This document shows, one piece after another, positions 27,365 through 35,311 of a stretch of 64,000 nt of DNA. This stretch comes from Planctomycetota bacterium (GTDB taxonomy: Bacteria > Planctomycetota > Phycisphaerae > UBA1845 > PWPN01): the NCBI GenBank assembly GCA_022711465.1, contig JAKLEZ010000002.1, positions 124,001 through 188,000 on the forward strand, in the 5' to 3' direction. The notes under the pieces were generated by a model. It was not told where the DNA came from, searched no databases, and saw only the letters and a list, made by a program, of their open reading frames with translations. Position 1 is the first letter of the stretch. Every line of letters begins with the position of its first letter. Both the position numbers and the translations under genes were made by a program.

Positions 27365-28417
27365 ATGAGCATGGGCGAGGTCCGAAACAAGAGCAACATC
27401 GGCGCGTCGGGTCGCGCGGTCGTGATTGCCCTGCTTGCCATGGTGCCCGCCTGCGCCGATCGCCGCTACGAGCCATTCGCCGAAATACGAGCCGGCGTGG
27501 CCGCTCACCACGGCCAGCAGCTCCTCAGCGCTCAAGAACTCGACGCCGCCCTCGCCGAGTTCCAGAACGCCATCGAACTGAATCCCAAGCTCGTCGACGC
27601 CCACGCCGGCCTGGGCAGCGCGTGGGAGGCGAAGGGCAACTACGAGGCCGCCGCCCAGTCGTTCGCCGAGGCGGTCCGACTCGATCCCTCGAGCCTCGAC
27701 AACTCCCTCTCCCTCGCCCGAATGTACCAGAAGCTCGCCCGCTTCGCCGATGCCGTTCGAGCTTATCTGCACGCCTGTGAACTCGATCCGAAAAGCTACA
27801 AGGCCCGGTTCAACCTCGGCGTCTGCTACCATCAGGCCGGGGCCCTCAACGATGCGATCAAGGCCTATGAACAAGCCATGGCCCTCGATCCCGGCCAGCC
27901 GGGCGCCGCCCTCAACCTCGGCGCCGTCTACGATAGCCAGGAGAAGTATTACGAGGCAATCCATGTCTACAACGAGTCGCTGGAGCGCGATCCCAGCCAG
28001 CCGCTCGTGCTGATCAACATGGCCGTCACCATGATGAAGCAGGGGCGAATCACCAACGCCCGCAAGGCCCTCGAGCGCGCGGTCGAGATCGCCCCCGCCG
28101 ATGCCATGGCCCACGAACGCCTCGCTTACTGCTGCCTCGTGGACCGGGCCTATGACGTCGCCCTCCAGCATTACGACAAGGCGATCGGGATCGAACCCCG
28201 CATGGCCGAGGCCTACGCCGGCCGCGGAGCCGTTCGCATGGCCCTCGCCCTCCAGCAGACCAACAGCGCCACGCTGCGCGAACAGGCGGTCAACGATTGG
28301 CACCATTCTCTCGAACTCAAGCCCGACCAGCCCAAGATCCGCAAGCTGGTCGAGAAGTACCAGGTACCCAAGAAGCCCGAGGATACCCTTACCAGCATGC
28401 TGGACGGCTCAAAATGA
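27365..28417 (+). CDS. TPR-repeat protein, probable lipoprotein
   Basis: This 350-residue protein is made mostly of tetratricopeptide repeats. After a short N-region, the hydrophobic stretch AVVIALLAMVPAC ends in a cysteine that could be a lipobox, suggesting a lipid-anchored periplasmic or outer-membrane protein. From about residue 50 to 320 there are seven to eight TPR units, each with the expected A/G/Y/P pattern (AHAGLGSAWEAKGNYEAAAQ, ARFNLGVCYHQAGALNDAIK, ALNLGAVYDSQEKYYEAIHV). It would act as a protein-interaction scaffold. Its stop overlaps the start of the PAP2 phosphatase gene (ATGA), so the two proteins are probably made in fixed ratio and may work together. Confidence 0.83.
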   Translation: MSMGEVRNKSNIGASGRAVVIALLAMVPACADRRYEPFAEIRAGVAAHHGQQLLSAQELDAALAEFQNAIELNPKLVDAHAGLGSAWEAKGNYEAAAQSFAEAVRLDPSSLDNSLSLARMYQKLARFADAVRAYLHACELDPKSYKARFNLGVCYHQAGALNDAIKAYEQAMALDPGQPGAALNLGAVYDSQEKYYEAIHVYNESLERDPSQPLVLINMAVTMMKQGRITNARKALERAVEIAPADAMAHERLAYCCLVDRAYDVALQHYDKAIGIEPRMAEAYAGRGAVRMALALQQTNSATLREQAVNDWHHSLELKPDQPKIRKLVEKYQVPKKPEDTLTSMLDGSK

Positions 28418-29478
28418 CCATCGCAACCCTCCGACTCACACTCTGGGCATCGTGCACCGCTGTCCTGATGGCCAATACGCCCTCTCTGGCCGCACCCCCC
28501 GGTACGCCCGACAACAGGACCTGGGCCGATCGGGCCCGCGAAGTCGCCACTCGCCGATTGGCCGCCGCGAGTACTCATCCCGGATCGCCGTCGCATCCGT
28601 CAGGCCCGGCAGACGAAACTCCGAAACGCCCCCACGCCTTCGAGATTCCATTGATGCACCTGGCCGGCGCCGCCGACGCGACCACCTCGGCAAATCCCAG
28701 CCAGCCGGTCTCCGCCGCTGCAAGCCAGCCTGCCGAATCGACCTCGCTCCGGACGGCCATCGAACGCGGACCACGACCACACTTGGGTTCGACTCTCAAG
28801 CGAGATCTCATGGAGTTGCCCGAACTCCTCTGGCACGACACCAAGAAGGTCTACGGCGATCCCGGCAACCTCATCTTCCTGTTGGCGGCCGGCGGCGCAT
28901 CCGGGGCACTGCGACCGGAGGTGGACGACGACATCGACGACCACTACGAACGTCATCACACCTTCCGGGGCGAATGGCCGGATACCTTCGGAGCAATGGG
29001 TAACCCGATCACCCACTTCGCCCTGGCCGGCGCCTGGTACCTCGCGGGCCAGCAGTTCCAGGACATCAAGACCTATGAGGTCGGCAAGCGCGCGGTCAGC
29101 GCTCTGACCATCACCGGCGTCTCCACCGTGCTGCTGAAACTGGCGGCCAACACCGAGTCGCCTAACGGCGAGGAGTGGGCTTGGCCCAGCGGCCACGTGT
29201 CCAGCACCATGGCCCTGGCCACCGTGCTCAACGATGCCTACGGCCCGCTCGTCGGCGTACCCATGTTCGGCATCACCGGCTTGGTGGCCGTCGAACGAAT
29301 CGACGATCGCGAGCATTCATTCTCCGACGTGGTGTTCGGCGCCGCCCTCGGCTGGGTCGTGGCCGAAACGGTCATGAAGGAGCATCGGCCGGAGATCTTC
29401 GGTGGCGAGATTGTCCCCTACGCCGACCCGGTCAACCGCACCGCCGGCGTGGCTTGGGTCAAAGCGTTGGGTCAGTGA
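28414..29478 (+). CDS. PAP2-family phosphatase
   Basis: This 354-residue exported or membrane-associated acid phosphatase is of the PAP2/haloperoxidase superfamily. A signal-like N-terminus (MTIATLRLTLWASCTAVLMA to SLAAPP) is followed by a Ser/Ala/Pro linker to about 110. The catalytic motifs are present: motif 1-like LLKLAANTESP, motif 2 WPSGHVSS with the conserved His, and motif 3 RIDDREHSFSDV with the R-x5-H-x3-D pattern. Hydrophobic segments around 150 and 210-225 could be membrane helices. The substrate may be a lipid phosphate such as undecaprenyl or phosphatidate, which is not resolvable here. Translation overlaps the TPR gene by four bases. Confidence 0.85.
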   Translation: MTIATLRLTLWASCTAVLMANTPSLAAPPGTPDNRTWADRAREVATRRLAAASTHPGSPSHPSGPADETPKRPHAFEIPLMHLAGAADATTSANPSQPVSAAASQPAESTSLRTAIERGPRPHLGSTLKRDLMELPELLWHDTKKVYGDPGNLIFLLAAGGASGALRPEVDDDIDDHYERHHTFRGEWPDTFGAMGNPITHFALAGAWYLAGQQFQDIKTYEVGKRAVSALTITGVSTVLLKLAANTESPNGEEWAWPSGHVSSTMALATVLNDAYGPLVGVPMFGITGLVAVERIDDREHSFSDVVFGAALGWVVAETVMKEHRPEIFGGEIVPYADPVNRTAGVAWVKALGQ

Positions 29479-29587
29479 GCGGCCTGCGCCACGGCTCGTA
29501 TTCTCTTCCGGCCAGGGCACGCTATCATTCATGATATGCCCGCCCTTCGGGCGATCGGAGATTTCAGCTCCAGGAGCATAGGCCAGC

Positions 29588-30067
29588 ATGGACGATGCCT
29601 TCAAGACCCAAGTTGCCCAACCTCTCGGCTTGATCGCCAGCGGCAGCTTCGTTCTCACTGCCCGCGAGGGCGGCCACTCAACCGGCATTCTCGTGACCTG
29701 GGTCCAACAGGCAGGATTCGATCCGCCAACCATCACCGTCGCGGTCAAACACGGACGACCGATCGAGGCCATGATCAAACGCTCCGGCCACTTCGTACTG
29801 AACATCATTGGCGAAGATTCGGCCAAGATGTACAAGCACTTCGGCAAGGGCGCCGGCGCTTCCGAGCCCGCTTTCGAGGGACTGGCGGTCAGAAATGAGA
29901 CCACCGGCGTGATCGTGCAGGACTGCATCGCCCACCTCGGTTGCAAGGTGACCGGCAAGATCGAAACCGGAGACCATACGGTGTTCGTCGGGCAGGTGGT
30001 CGGCGGTGCCATCCACAACAACAGCAAGCCGCACTTGCACACACGCCTGAATGGCTTCAACTACTGA
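29588..30067 (+). CDS. Flavin reductase-like FMN-binding protein
   Basis: This 159-residue split-barrel protein belongs to the flavin reductase/flavoredoxin family. The family features are the N-terminal GSFVLTAREGGHSTGILVTWVQQAGFDPPTI (here split: GSFVLTAR, then GILVTWVQQ), the phosphate-binding VAVKHGRPIEAMIKRSGHF, FVLNIIGED and the C-terminal H in GDHTVFVGQV. Such proteins bind FMN and pass electrons from NAD(P)H or ferredoxin partners. AGGAG lies upstream of the ATG at 29588. It is not obviously in an operon with its neighbours. The physiological partner is unknown. Confidence 0.85.
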   Translation: MDDAFKTQVAQPLGLIASGSFVLTAREGGHSTGILVTWVQQAGFDPPTITVAVKHGRPIEAMIKRSGHFVLNIIGEDSAKMYKHFGKGAGASEPAFEGLAVRNETTGVIVQDCIAHLGCKVTGKIETGDHTVFVGQVVGGAIHNNSKPHLHTRLNGFNY

Positions 30068-30387
30068 TGCTGATGCAGGGGATGCCTATGGGGTCTGGGA
30101 CAGAAGACGCCGCTCCCGTCGCGAGTGAGCGGCTCCGCTGGCACCCGCTCGCGACGCTCGGTTCGTACGTTTCGGCGGCCAGACCCACAGCTACGGCCAG
30201 AGGGAACCGGACTCGCGGCGACGTCCATCCCCGGCAGTCTTGCACCGCATGGAGGTGCAGGCGTGTTGAAGTCCTTGATCGCTTCCGTTTGTCCGAAAGG
30301 CAGTTCAGTCCGCGACCCGGATGGCTTGACTCCTCACTGGACGTTCGCATGATGGTGGCTGACCTGACCCTGGAAGGAGGACTCGCC
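30068..30387. other. 320-base gap with nested hairpin
   Basis: No coding frame is supported. It holds the nested inverted repeat at 30118-30155 and, at its right end, the AAGGAGG ribosome-binding site of the next gene. Confidence 0.5.
30118..30155. repeat. Nested hairpin element
   Basis: GTCGCGAG at 30118-30125 pairs exactly with CTCGCGAC at 30148-30155, and inside it AGCGG/CCGCT forms a second small stem. This could be a terminator for the flavin-reductase gene or a REP-like element. There is no T-run. Confidence 0.4.
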
Positions 30388-30666
30388 ATGGCCGCGGACC
30401 AGCCTCAGAACCCAGCTCAACCGCCCCCCCCGAGCATTCCGCCGGAAGAACTCAAGCGCGCTTTCCATGCGTTCAAGAAACGCCTCAAGCTCGCCCGACT
30501 CGATGATGAGTCCCGCCTCGGTCATCGAGCGATGAGCACCGGAGGCAAATCGACTATCCAGGGAATCCAGCCGCCCAGCCAGTATCCCAAGGCGGTCTGG
30601 GAAGAACTCGTTCGCCAGGGAAAGCTACTCTATGCTGGTCAAGGGCTCTATGAGCTGCCCAAGTAG
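30388..30666 (+). CDS. Conserved-looking hypothetical protein (92 aa)
   Basis: This 92-residue soluble protein was not assigned to a family. The N-terminus is Pro-rich (MAADQPQNPAQPPPPSIPPE), followed by a basic helical stretch (ELKRAFHAFKKRLKLARLDD) and a compact C-terminal part with GGKSTIQGIQPPSQYPKAVW and KLLYAGQGLYEL. The start at 30388 is well supported: AAGGAGG sits eight bases upstream. The well-formed body and the clear ribosome-binding site argue for a real gene. It may be a lineage-specific planctomycete protein. The basic region could bind nucleic acid, but nothing proves this. Confidence 0.65.
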   Translation: MAADQPQNPAQPPPPSIPPEELKRAFHAFKKRLKLARLDDESRLGHRAMSTGGKSTIQGIQPPSQYPKAVWEELVRQGKLLYAGQGLYELPK

Positions 30667-30722
30667 CATCCTGGGATCAGCCTCGGGCCGCGACCGGCCC
30701 AGTCCCGGCACTCGAGGTGCGG

Positions 30723-31805
30723 CTACGCCTGGATGGGCTCAACCGGAAGACGGATCTCGATTCGAAGTCCGCCGGTCGGCTCGTTGAAGGCCGCCGTCGT
30801 TCCGCCGTGAAGTCGCACCGCCTCGCGGGCGATGGCCAGTCCCAATCCGACCCCGCCGGTCTGCCGATCGCGGTCGTCGCCCACACGATGGAAGGCACGG
30901 AAGATGTCCTGCAGCGAGCCCTCGGGCACGCCCGGACCGTGGTCCCGGACGCGAATGACGGCCCGCAGCCCTTCGGGTGTGGCCTCGCCGGTCAAGGTCA
31001 CTTCCACCTCAGTGCCGTCCGCCGTGTAACGGATCGCGTTTCTGATCACGTTCTCGATCGCGCTGCGCAGGAGGGTGGTCGTGCCGGTGGCGATGTATCG
31101 CTCGCACGGGGTCAAGGTCACAGACCGGCCCCGGCTGCGAGCCTCGAAGTCCGCGTCCCCCACAATCTCGCCCAGCAGCGAGGACAGCTCGATGGCCTCC
31201 TTCAGGGCCGTGGTATCCCCGCCTTCGAGCCGGGCCAGAATCAGCAGCTCGCCGATCAGGTCGTTCAGTCGCTGGACCTCGCGCTCGATGCGGCCCAGGG
31301 CACTCTCCGCCTCCGGACCGGCCCGCTGGGCGGCCAGAGCCAGGGCGACGTTCAGCCGCGCCAGGGGCGAACGCAACTCATGGGACATGTCGCGCAGCAG
31401 CCGCCGCTGAGCGGATACCAGCGACTCGATCCGCTCGGCCATGAAGTCGAAATCCCGGCCCAGATCCCCAATCTCGTCGCGGTGGTGGCCGAAGATGGTG
31501 CCCATCCGCACGGTCAGATCGCCGCCGGCCAACCGGCGGGCGGATGCGCCCAACTTCCGCACCGGAGCGGTCAGGTAGCGGGTCAACAGGTAACACAGCA
31601 CCCCAGCCGTCGCCACGATCACCGCCAGTCGCGGGATCAGGGTCTCAGGCTCGGAGAACATCGGAGGAGGCGACGGCCCGGGCGGCAGCTGGGCGACGGC
31701 GACGTATTGCCTCCCGTCGGAAGCCGCTACCCGCTGGGCGATGAACGGCCCGTGATCGGGCGCCTGGGGAGGGCCCGGCGGCCCCGGAGGCCGGGGCAGG
31801 TCCAT
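30723..31805 (-). CDS. Orphan histidine kinase, N-terminally truncated
   Basis: This 360-residue CpxA-like sensor kinase lacks its N-terminal part. Visible are a Pro-rich start, one membrane helix (about 56-78, LIPRLAVIVATAGVLCYLLT), a HAMP domain, the HisKA box with H142 in RDMSHELRSPLARLN, and the ATPase N-box (ENVIRNAIRYT), G1 (VRDHGPGVPEG) and G2 (GGVGLGLAIAREAV). Kinases of this type normally have two membrane helices around a periplasmic sensor. Here the frame is closed by a stop about 40 codons upstream with no other ATG, GTG or TTG start in it. No response regulator lies on either side. It may be a decaying gene or one that needs no external sensor. Confidence 0.8.
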   Translation of the reverse strand: MDLPRPPGPPGPPQAPDHGPFIAQRVAASDGRQYVAVAQLPPGPSPPPMFSEPETLIPRLAVIVATAGVLCYLLTRYLTAPVRKLGASARRLAGGDLTVRMGTIFGHHRDEIGDLGRDFDFMAERIESLVSAQRRLLRDMSHELRSPLARLNVALALAAQRAGPEAESALGRIEREVQRLNDLIGELLILARLEGGDTTALKEAIELSSLLGEIVGDADFEARSRGRSVTLTPCERYIATGTTTLLRSAIENVIRNAIRYTADGTEVEVTLTGEATPEGLRAVIRVRDHGPGVPEGSLQDIFRAFHRVGDDRDRQTGGVGLGLAIAREAVRLHGGTTAAFNEPTGGLRIEIRLPVEPIQA

Positions 31806-32105
31806 CGAATCCGCCTCGCCGGACTCGCGGGCTCGTGCGATCAGGGCCGCCGCGCCGCCGGACCTCTTTCGCCGCTTCTGGGCGGCCTGTGTGGCCCGCT
31901 CTGCAGGGTGGGGCCCGTTTGCCGCTTATCGGGCTCGGCAGGCGGAGCCGGTGCTTGGCTGCCGGCGGTGCGACGCTCACGTCCGAGAACCTCGGTTGAA
32001 TCGAGTGTTTGGACGGGCTCATTTCTTTTTCCTTTGGCTGCGACCGATTCTGAATCATATGTTCGATTGGGGACGTACTCCGGCAGCTGCTCGAGGGATG
32101 CTGAA
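31806..32105. other. 300-base divergent region upstream of kinase and GGDEF genes
   Basis: This region separates the truncated kinase (minus) from the GGDEF gene (plus). A response regulator gene would be expected here but none is present. Residual open frames on the minus strand upstream of the kinase show no membrane segment or receiver motif. Confidence 0.45.
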
Positions 32106-33464
32106 ATGGGACGGCATGGCTCGATGACTGTTCGCGCCGCAATGACCGTGTCGATGGGGGTCGCCGTGGCGGGGGCGCTATGCGGTGCAGCGGCCCTTTT
32201 CGTCTTTCAGCTCCATCGAGGCCAAGACCGTGCTGAGCAGACGAGGGTCTCTGCAATCGCGGAGACCTACGCCGCGCAAGTGGCCGAATGGGTCGATGCT
32301 CGCCAGCAGCTAGAGGTTGGAGCATTCATCGACCGGGTACGATGGCATCCCACGACTCTGCTGATCGCCGTTCTTGATGCTCGTCAGGACACCGTCGCCA
32401 GTCGCGGGGACGATTCGATACTGGCTCGGTACTTGGCTCGACCGCTGGCCAGCAGGCCAGCGGTTCGGCCCCAAGCCTGGAGCGTGCCTGCCGATCCGAC
32501 CCACCCCCGGCCGCCAGGGAGTCTGGTGGCCGTGCCTTTGACCCTCCCCGGGTCAGAGCACCCGGTGGGCACGCTCCTCTATGCCGCTCAGCTTCCGGAC
32601 AGCACGTCCGGGATCTTCCGTCAACTTGTTGTCGGTTGTCTAGGGCTCGCGCTGGTGGGCTTGTGTTCCGCCGCCCTGGGGGTGCGCTGGTTGAGGGGCC
32701 GGGTTCTAGCTCCCCTCGCCCGGCTGACGGAGCGAGCCCGCCAGGCTCGCCTTGATCACAATCGTGTGGATCTGCCCACGGATCGGAGGGACGAGATCGG
32801 CGAAGTGGCCAGGTTGCTCGTTGACCTGAACATGGATGTCGAGGAATGGCGTGGCCGCACGACCGAGCTCAAGGTGAACCTATCGAGGCGGGTGGATTAC
32901 CAGACTGCCCGGATCGCCAAGGAACTCTCCCAGGTTCAGCGCAAGGCATGGACCGATCCGCTGACCCGGCTTGGGAATCGTCGGTTGCTCGAGGATCGAA
33001 TTGGCCCGCTCCTGGCCAAGCAGCGCAAGGCCGGGGCGGAAATGGCCGTCGTCATGTTCGATGTCGACAACTTCAAGACGCTCAACGATACGCTGGGTCA
33101 CGGCGCGGGTGACGAGTTGCTGCGATTCATGGGTGAGCTCTTGAGCCAGTGTGTCCGCGAGGAGGACCTGGCGATTCGGCTGGGTGGTGACGAGTTCCTG
33201 CTCGTTCTGCCATCGGTGTCGGCACGGAACGCGAAGGCCGTGGCGGACCGGGTCATTCGGCTTTTTGCCCAGCGGGCCGGGTTGCTGCCTGTGCAGCCCA
33301 AGCCGACCATCAGTGGTGGCGTTGCCGAGTTGTCGCTCCACCAGCCGGATACTCCCGAGGCGCTGCTCCACATGGCGGACCGGGCTCTTTATGAAGCCAA
33401 ATCCGGCGGCAAGTTCACGGTGGCCGTGTACAGCGCCGAGCACGCGCTGGTTCCCGTCGCATGA
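32106..33464 (+). CDS. Membrane diguanylate cyclase (GGDEF)
   Basis: This 452-residue enzyme is predicted to make cyclic di-GMP. The N-terminal helix is at about 13-35 and a second helix at about 175-200 (LVVGCLGLALVGLCSAALG). They enclose a periplasmic sensor region of about 140 residues. A HAMP-like linker and coiled coil follow. The GGDEF domain spans about 290-450. The active site GGDEF is intact at 360-364, and an RxxD inhibitory site (REED, 351-354) lies five residues before it, so product inhibition is expected. The GAGGG stretch before the ATG at 32106 supports this start. An EAL domain is absent. Confidence 0.9.
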   Translation: MGRHGSMTVRAAMTVSMGVAVAGALCGAAALFVFQLHRGQDRAEQTRVSAIAETYAAQVAEWVDARQQLEVGAFIDRVRWHPTTLLIAVLDARQDTVASRGDDSILARYLARPLASRPAVRPQAWSVPADPTHPRPPGSLVAVPLTLPGSEHPVGTLLYAAQLPDSTSGIFRQLVVGCLGLALVGLCSAALGVRWLRGRVLAPLARLTERARQARLDHNRVDLPTDRRDEIGEVARLLVDLNMDVEEWRGRTTELKVNLSRRVDYQTARIAKELSQVQRKAWTDPLTRLGNRRLLEDRIGPLLAKQRKAGAEMAVVMFDVDNFKTLNDTLGHGAGDELLRFMGELLSQCVREEDLAIRLGGDEFLLVLPSVSARNAKAVADRVIRLFAQRAGLLPVQPKPTISGGVAELSLHQPDTPEALLHMADRALYEAKSGGKFTVAVYSAEHALVPVA

Positions 33465-33643
33465 GCCGGGCCGTCGAGCCGTCGCCGGTTGTGGCGAACC
33501 TCCTGCGGTCAGATGCGCGGGTGTGTGTGCCGGCCGGCGGCTATAATGGCCGCGGTTCCGAGCCCCGATGCCCGTATGGCAGGTCGGTGGGCAAGGAATC
33601 ACCTGATACCGAATGCCGGTCGCCGGCTGCTGACCGCTCATTC

Positions 33644-34813
33644 ATGCCTGACATCGGCCTCTACGTGCACGTTCCTTTCTGTCCTCGCAAGTGCGGGTAC
33701 TGTGACTTCTACTCGACAGTTCCGGCTGGGGACGAATGCGAGCGGTTGACCGTGGCGCTGCTCGTGGAGCTTGAGCGGGCATTCACGGCCCGGTCGGATC
33801 TGCGTGTCGAGACGATCTTCGTGGGCGGGGGCACGCCGACGTTTCTACCGATCTCGGCACTCGACCGGCTGTTGGCGCGCCTGGGGCAGATCGCGGTTGA
33901 GCACCGGGCCACGGAATTCACCGTGGAGGCAAACCCGGGCAGTCTGGGCCGTGACCGAGCGAGCGTTCTTCGGGCAAACGGCGTCAACCGCGTCTCGATG
34001 GGTGCCCAATCGTTCAACGAGGCGGAACTGGCCGTCCTCGATCGTGTTCACTCTCCGGCGGACATTGCTGCCGGCGCTGAGGTGGTTCATGGAGCGGGCT
34101 TTGAGCACTTCAATCTGGACCTGATTTTCGGCATTCCCGGTCAGACGCCTGCAACGTGGCGGGAGTCGCTTCAGCGGGCGATTGGTCTGGGTCCCGACCA
34201 CTTGGCCTGTTATGGCCTGACCTTCGAGCCGGGCACGCCGCTCCACGATCGACTGATGCAGGGGCGGCTGCTTCGGGTGGCGGAGGAGACGGAGGCCGAG
34301 TTATACACGGCCGGCGTCGCCGAACTGGGTGCTGCGGGCTTCGAGCACTACGAGATCAGCAACTTTGCCTGGCCGGGGTGCCGATGCCGGCACAATCTCC
34401 GTTACTGGCACAATCTGCCGGTCTTGGGAGTCGGGCCGGCGGCCGCGAGCTACCTCGATGGTCGGCGTTGGCGGAACCTGCCGGATACTGCCGAGTACCT
34501 TCGTCGTGTGACGGCTGCTGAGCCGGTCGCCGTGGATGAGGAGCGGCTTTCCCCGGCTGAACGAGCGGGCGAGACCGCCATGCTGATGCTTCGGCTGGTT
34601 GAGGGTATCGGCTGCGAGGAGTTTCGCGCATTGACCGGCTTTGATGCTGAACAGCTGTTTGCAGAGGCGGTTGCCCGACACGCCGGGTCTGGACGGCTGA
34701 TCGTCGAGAGGGGCCGGATTCGCCTGACCGATGAAGGCCGCCTCATGGCAGACAGCGTGGTCCTTGATTTTCTCTCGCCCGTTCCGCGTTCGAGGGATGA
34801 TGGCCGGCCGTGA
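33644..34813 (+). CDS. hemW: HemW-type radical SAM protein (oxygen-independent coproporphyrinogen oxidase-like)
   Basis: This 389-residue radical SAM protein belongs to the HemN/HemW family. The cluster motif CPRKCGYCDFYS starts near residue 14, with the Y-x-H-x-P-F-C lead-in (YVHVPFCPRKC). Further marks are the GGGTPT loop, TVEANPG, RVSMGAQSF, FNLDLIFGIPGQT and the HemW-like CRHNLRYWHN. HemW proteins bind haem and act as haem chaperones; true HemN converts coproporphyrinogen III anaerobically. The NxxYW pattern and short N-terminus favour HemW. The ATG at 33644 gives the conserved start. It lies 180 bases after the GGDEF gene and may have its own promoter. Confidence 0.92.
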   Translation: MPDIGLYVHVPFCPRKCGYCDFYSTVPAGDECERLTVALLVELERAFTARSDLRVETIFVGGGTPTFLPISALDRLLARLGQIAVEHRATEFTVEANPGSLGRDRASVLRANGVNRVSMGAQSFNEAELAVLDRVHSPADIAAGAEVVHGAGFEHFNLDLIFGIPGQTPATWRESLQRAIGLGPDHLACYGLTFEPGTPLHDRLMQGRLLRVAEETEAELYTAGVAELGAAGFEHYEISNFAWPGCRCRHNLRYWHNLPVLGVGPAAASYLDGRRWRNLPDTAEYLRRVTAAEPVAVDEERLSPAERAGETAMLMLRLVEGIGCEEFRALTGFDAEQLFAEAVARHAGSGRLIVERGRIRLTDEGRLMADSVVLDFLSPVPRSRDDGRP

Positions 34814-34852
34814 CTTGCTCGGGCGGCCGATCGACAAATCCCCACTTTCCTC

Positions 34853-34879
34853 TTGACAGTCGGGCGGCGGGTGCTTAAT
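34853..34879 (+). promoter_or_regulatory. Putative sigma70-type promoter upstream of the 43-aa gene
   Basis: A perfect -35 box TTGACA at 34853-34858 is followed after 15 bases by CTTAAT (34874-34879), four of six matches to TATAAT. Transcription would give a leader of about 120 bases with two small GC-rich hairpins before the gene at 35008. Confidence 0.5.
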
Positions 34880-35007
34880 GGTTAACGCTATGTGAAGGCC
34901 AGCCCACGGCGGTGCGGTCCCGCAGGGTGGCCACGGCGTAGATCCGCCGCAGGCCCAGCGCGGCTGGCAACAATGGAAGATACCCAGCACAGAGGGAGGA
35001 GTTCAAC

Positions 35008-35139
35008 ATGACTCAGATGTTCGGTTCATCAGCACTGGCAGCCCTCTTCGGCTTCGCCGGATGGCAGGTAGGCTTGATCATCGGCCTGGCCGTGCTGATC
35101 ATCATTCTGCTCATCGTTCGGAAGAAACAGCAGGAGTAG
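35008..35139 (+). CDS. Small single-helix membrane protein (43 aa)
   Basis: This 43-residue protein is too short for most gene callers. It has a short N-terminal part (MTQMFGSSALAALFGFAGWQ), one strongly hydrophobic helix (VGLIIGLAVLIIILLIV) and a positively charged end RKKQQE, which predicts a cytoplasmic C-terminus. A very good ribosome-binding site, GGGAGGAG, lies about ten bases upstream. A TTGACA promoter box lies about 150 bases upstream and a hairpin follows at 35187-35220, so it seems to be an independent transcription unit. It does not match TatA or other small known families by eye. The function is unknown. Confidence 0.7.
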   Translation: MTQMFGSSALAALFGFAGWQVGLIIGLAVLIIILLIVRKKQQE

Positions 35140-35186
35140 TCGTCATCCGTCCTGTTCCAGGTTGGATGTGACCCATCGACATCGTC

Positions 35187-35220
35187 GGAGACGGCCTCTC
35201 CGTCTGGAGGGGCCGTTTCC
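35187..35220 (+). terminator. 12-bp hairpin after the 43-aa gene
   Basis: GGAGACGGCCTC pairs with GGGGCCGTTTCC through ten Watson-Crick and two G-U pairs around a ten-base loop. It lies about 47 bases after the stop codon. There is little T-run, but the position suits a terminator. Confidence 0.5.
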
Positions 35221-35311
35221 TTGCGCTGCGTGAACTCAGCCTCCAGGTTCATCGCGCTTGACGGTCACCGTCTTCCGGTCAGGAAGCACTTCTCTTTTGG
35301 GAGATCGTGCC

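Noticed and set aside
26792..28306. A 504-residue minus-strand frame
   Set aside because: It is antisense to the TPR gene and to the empty region before it, and shows no domain of its own.
30717..32105. A 915-residue plus-strand frame that runs into the GGDEF gene
   Set aside because: Its first 460 residues are antisense to the truncated histidine kinase and lack motifs. The real GGDEF protein starts at 32106 with a ribosome-binding site and membrane helix.
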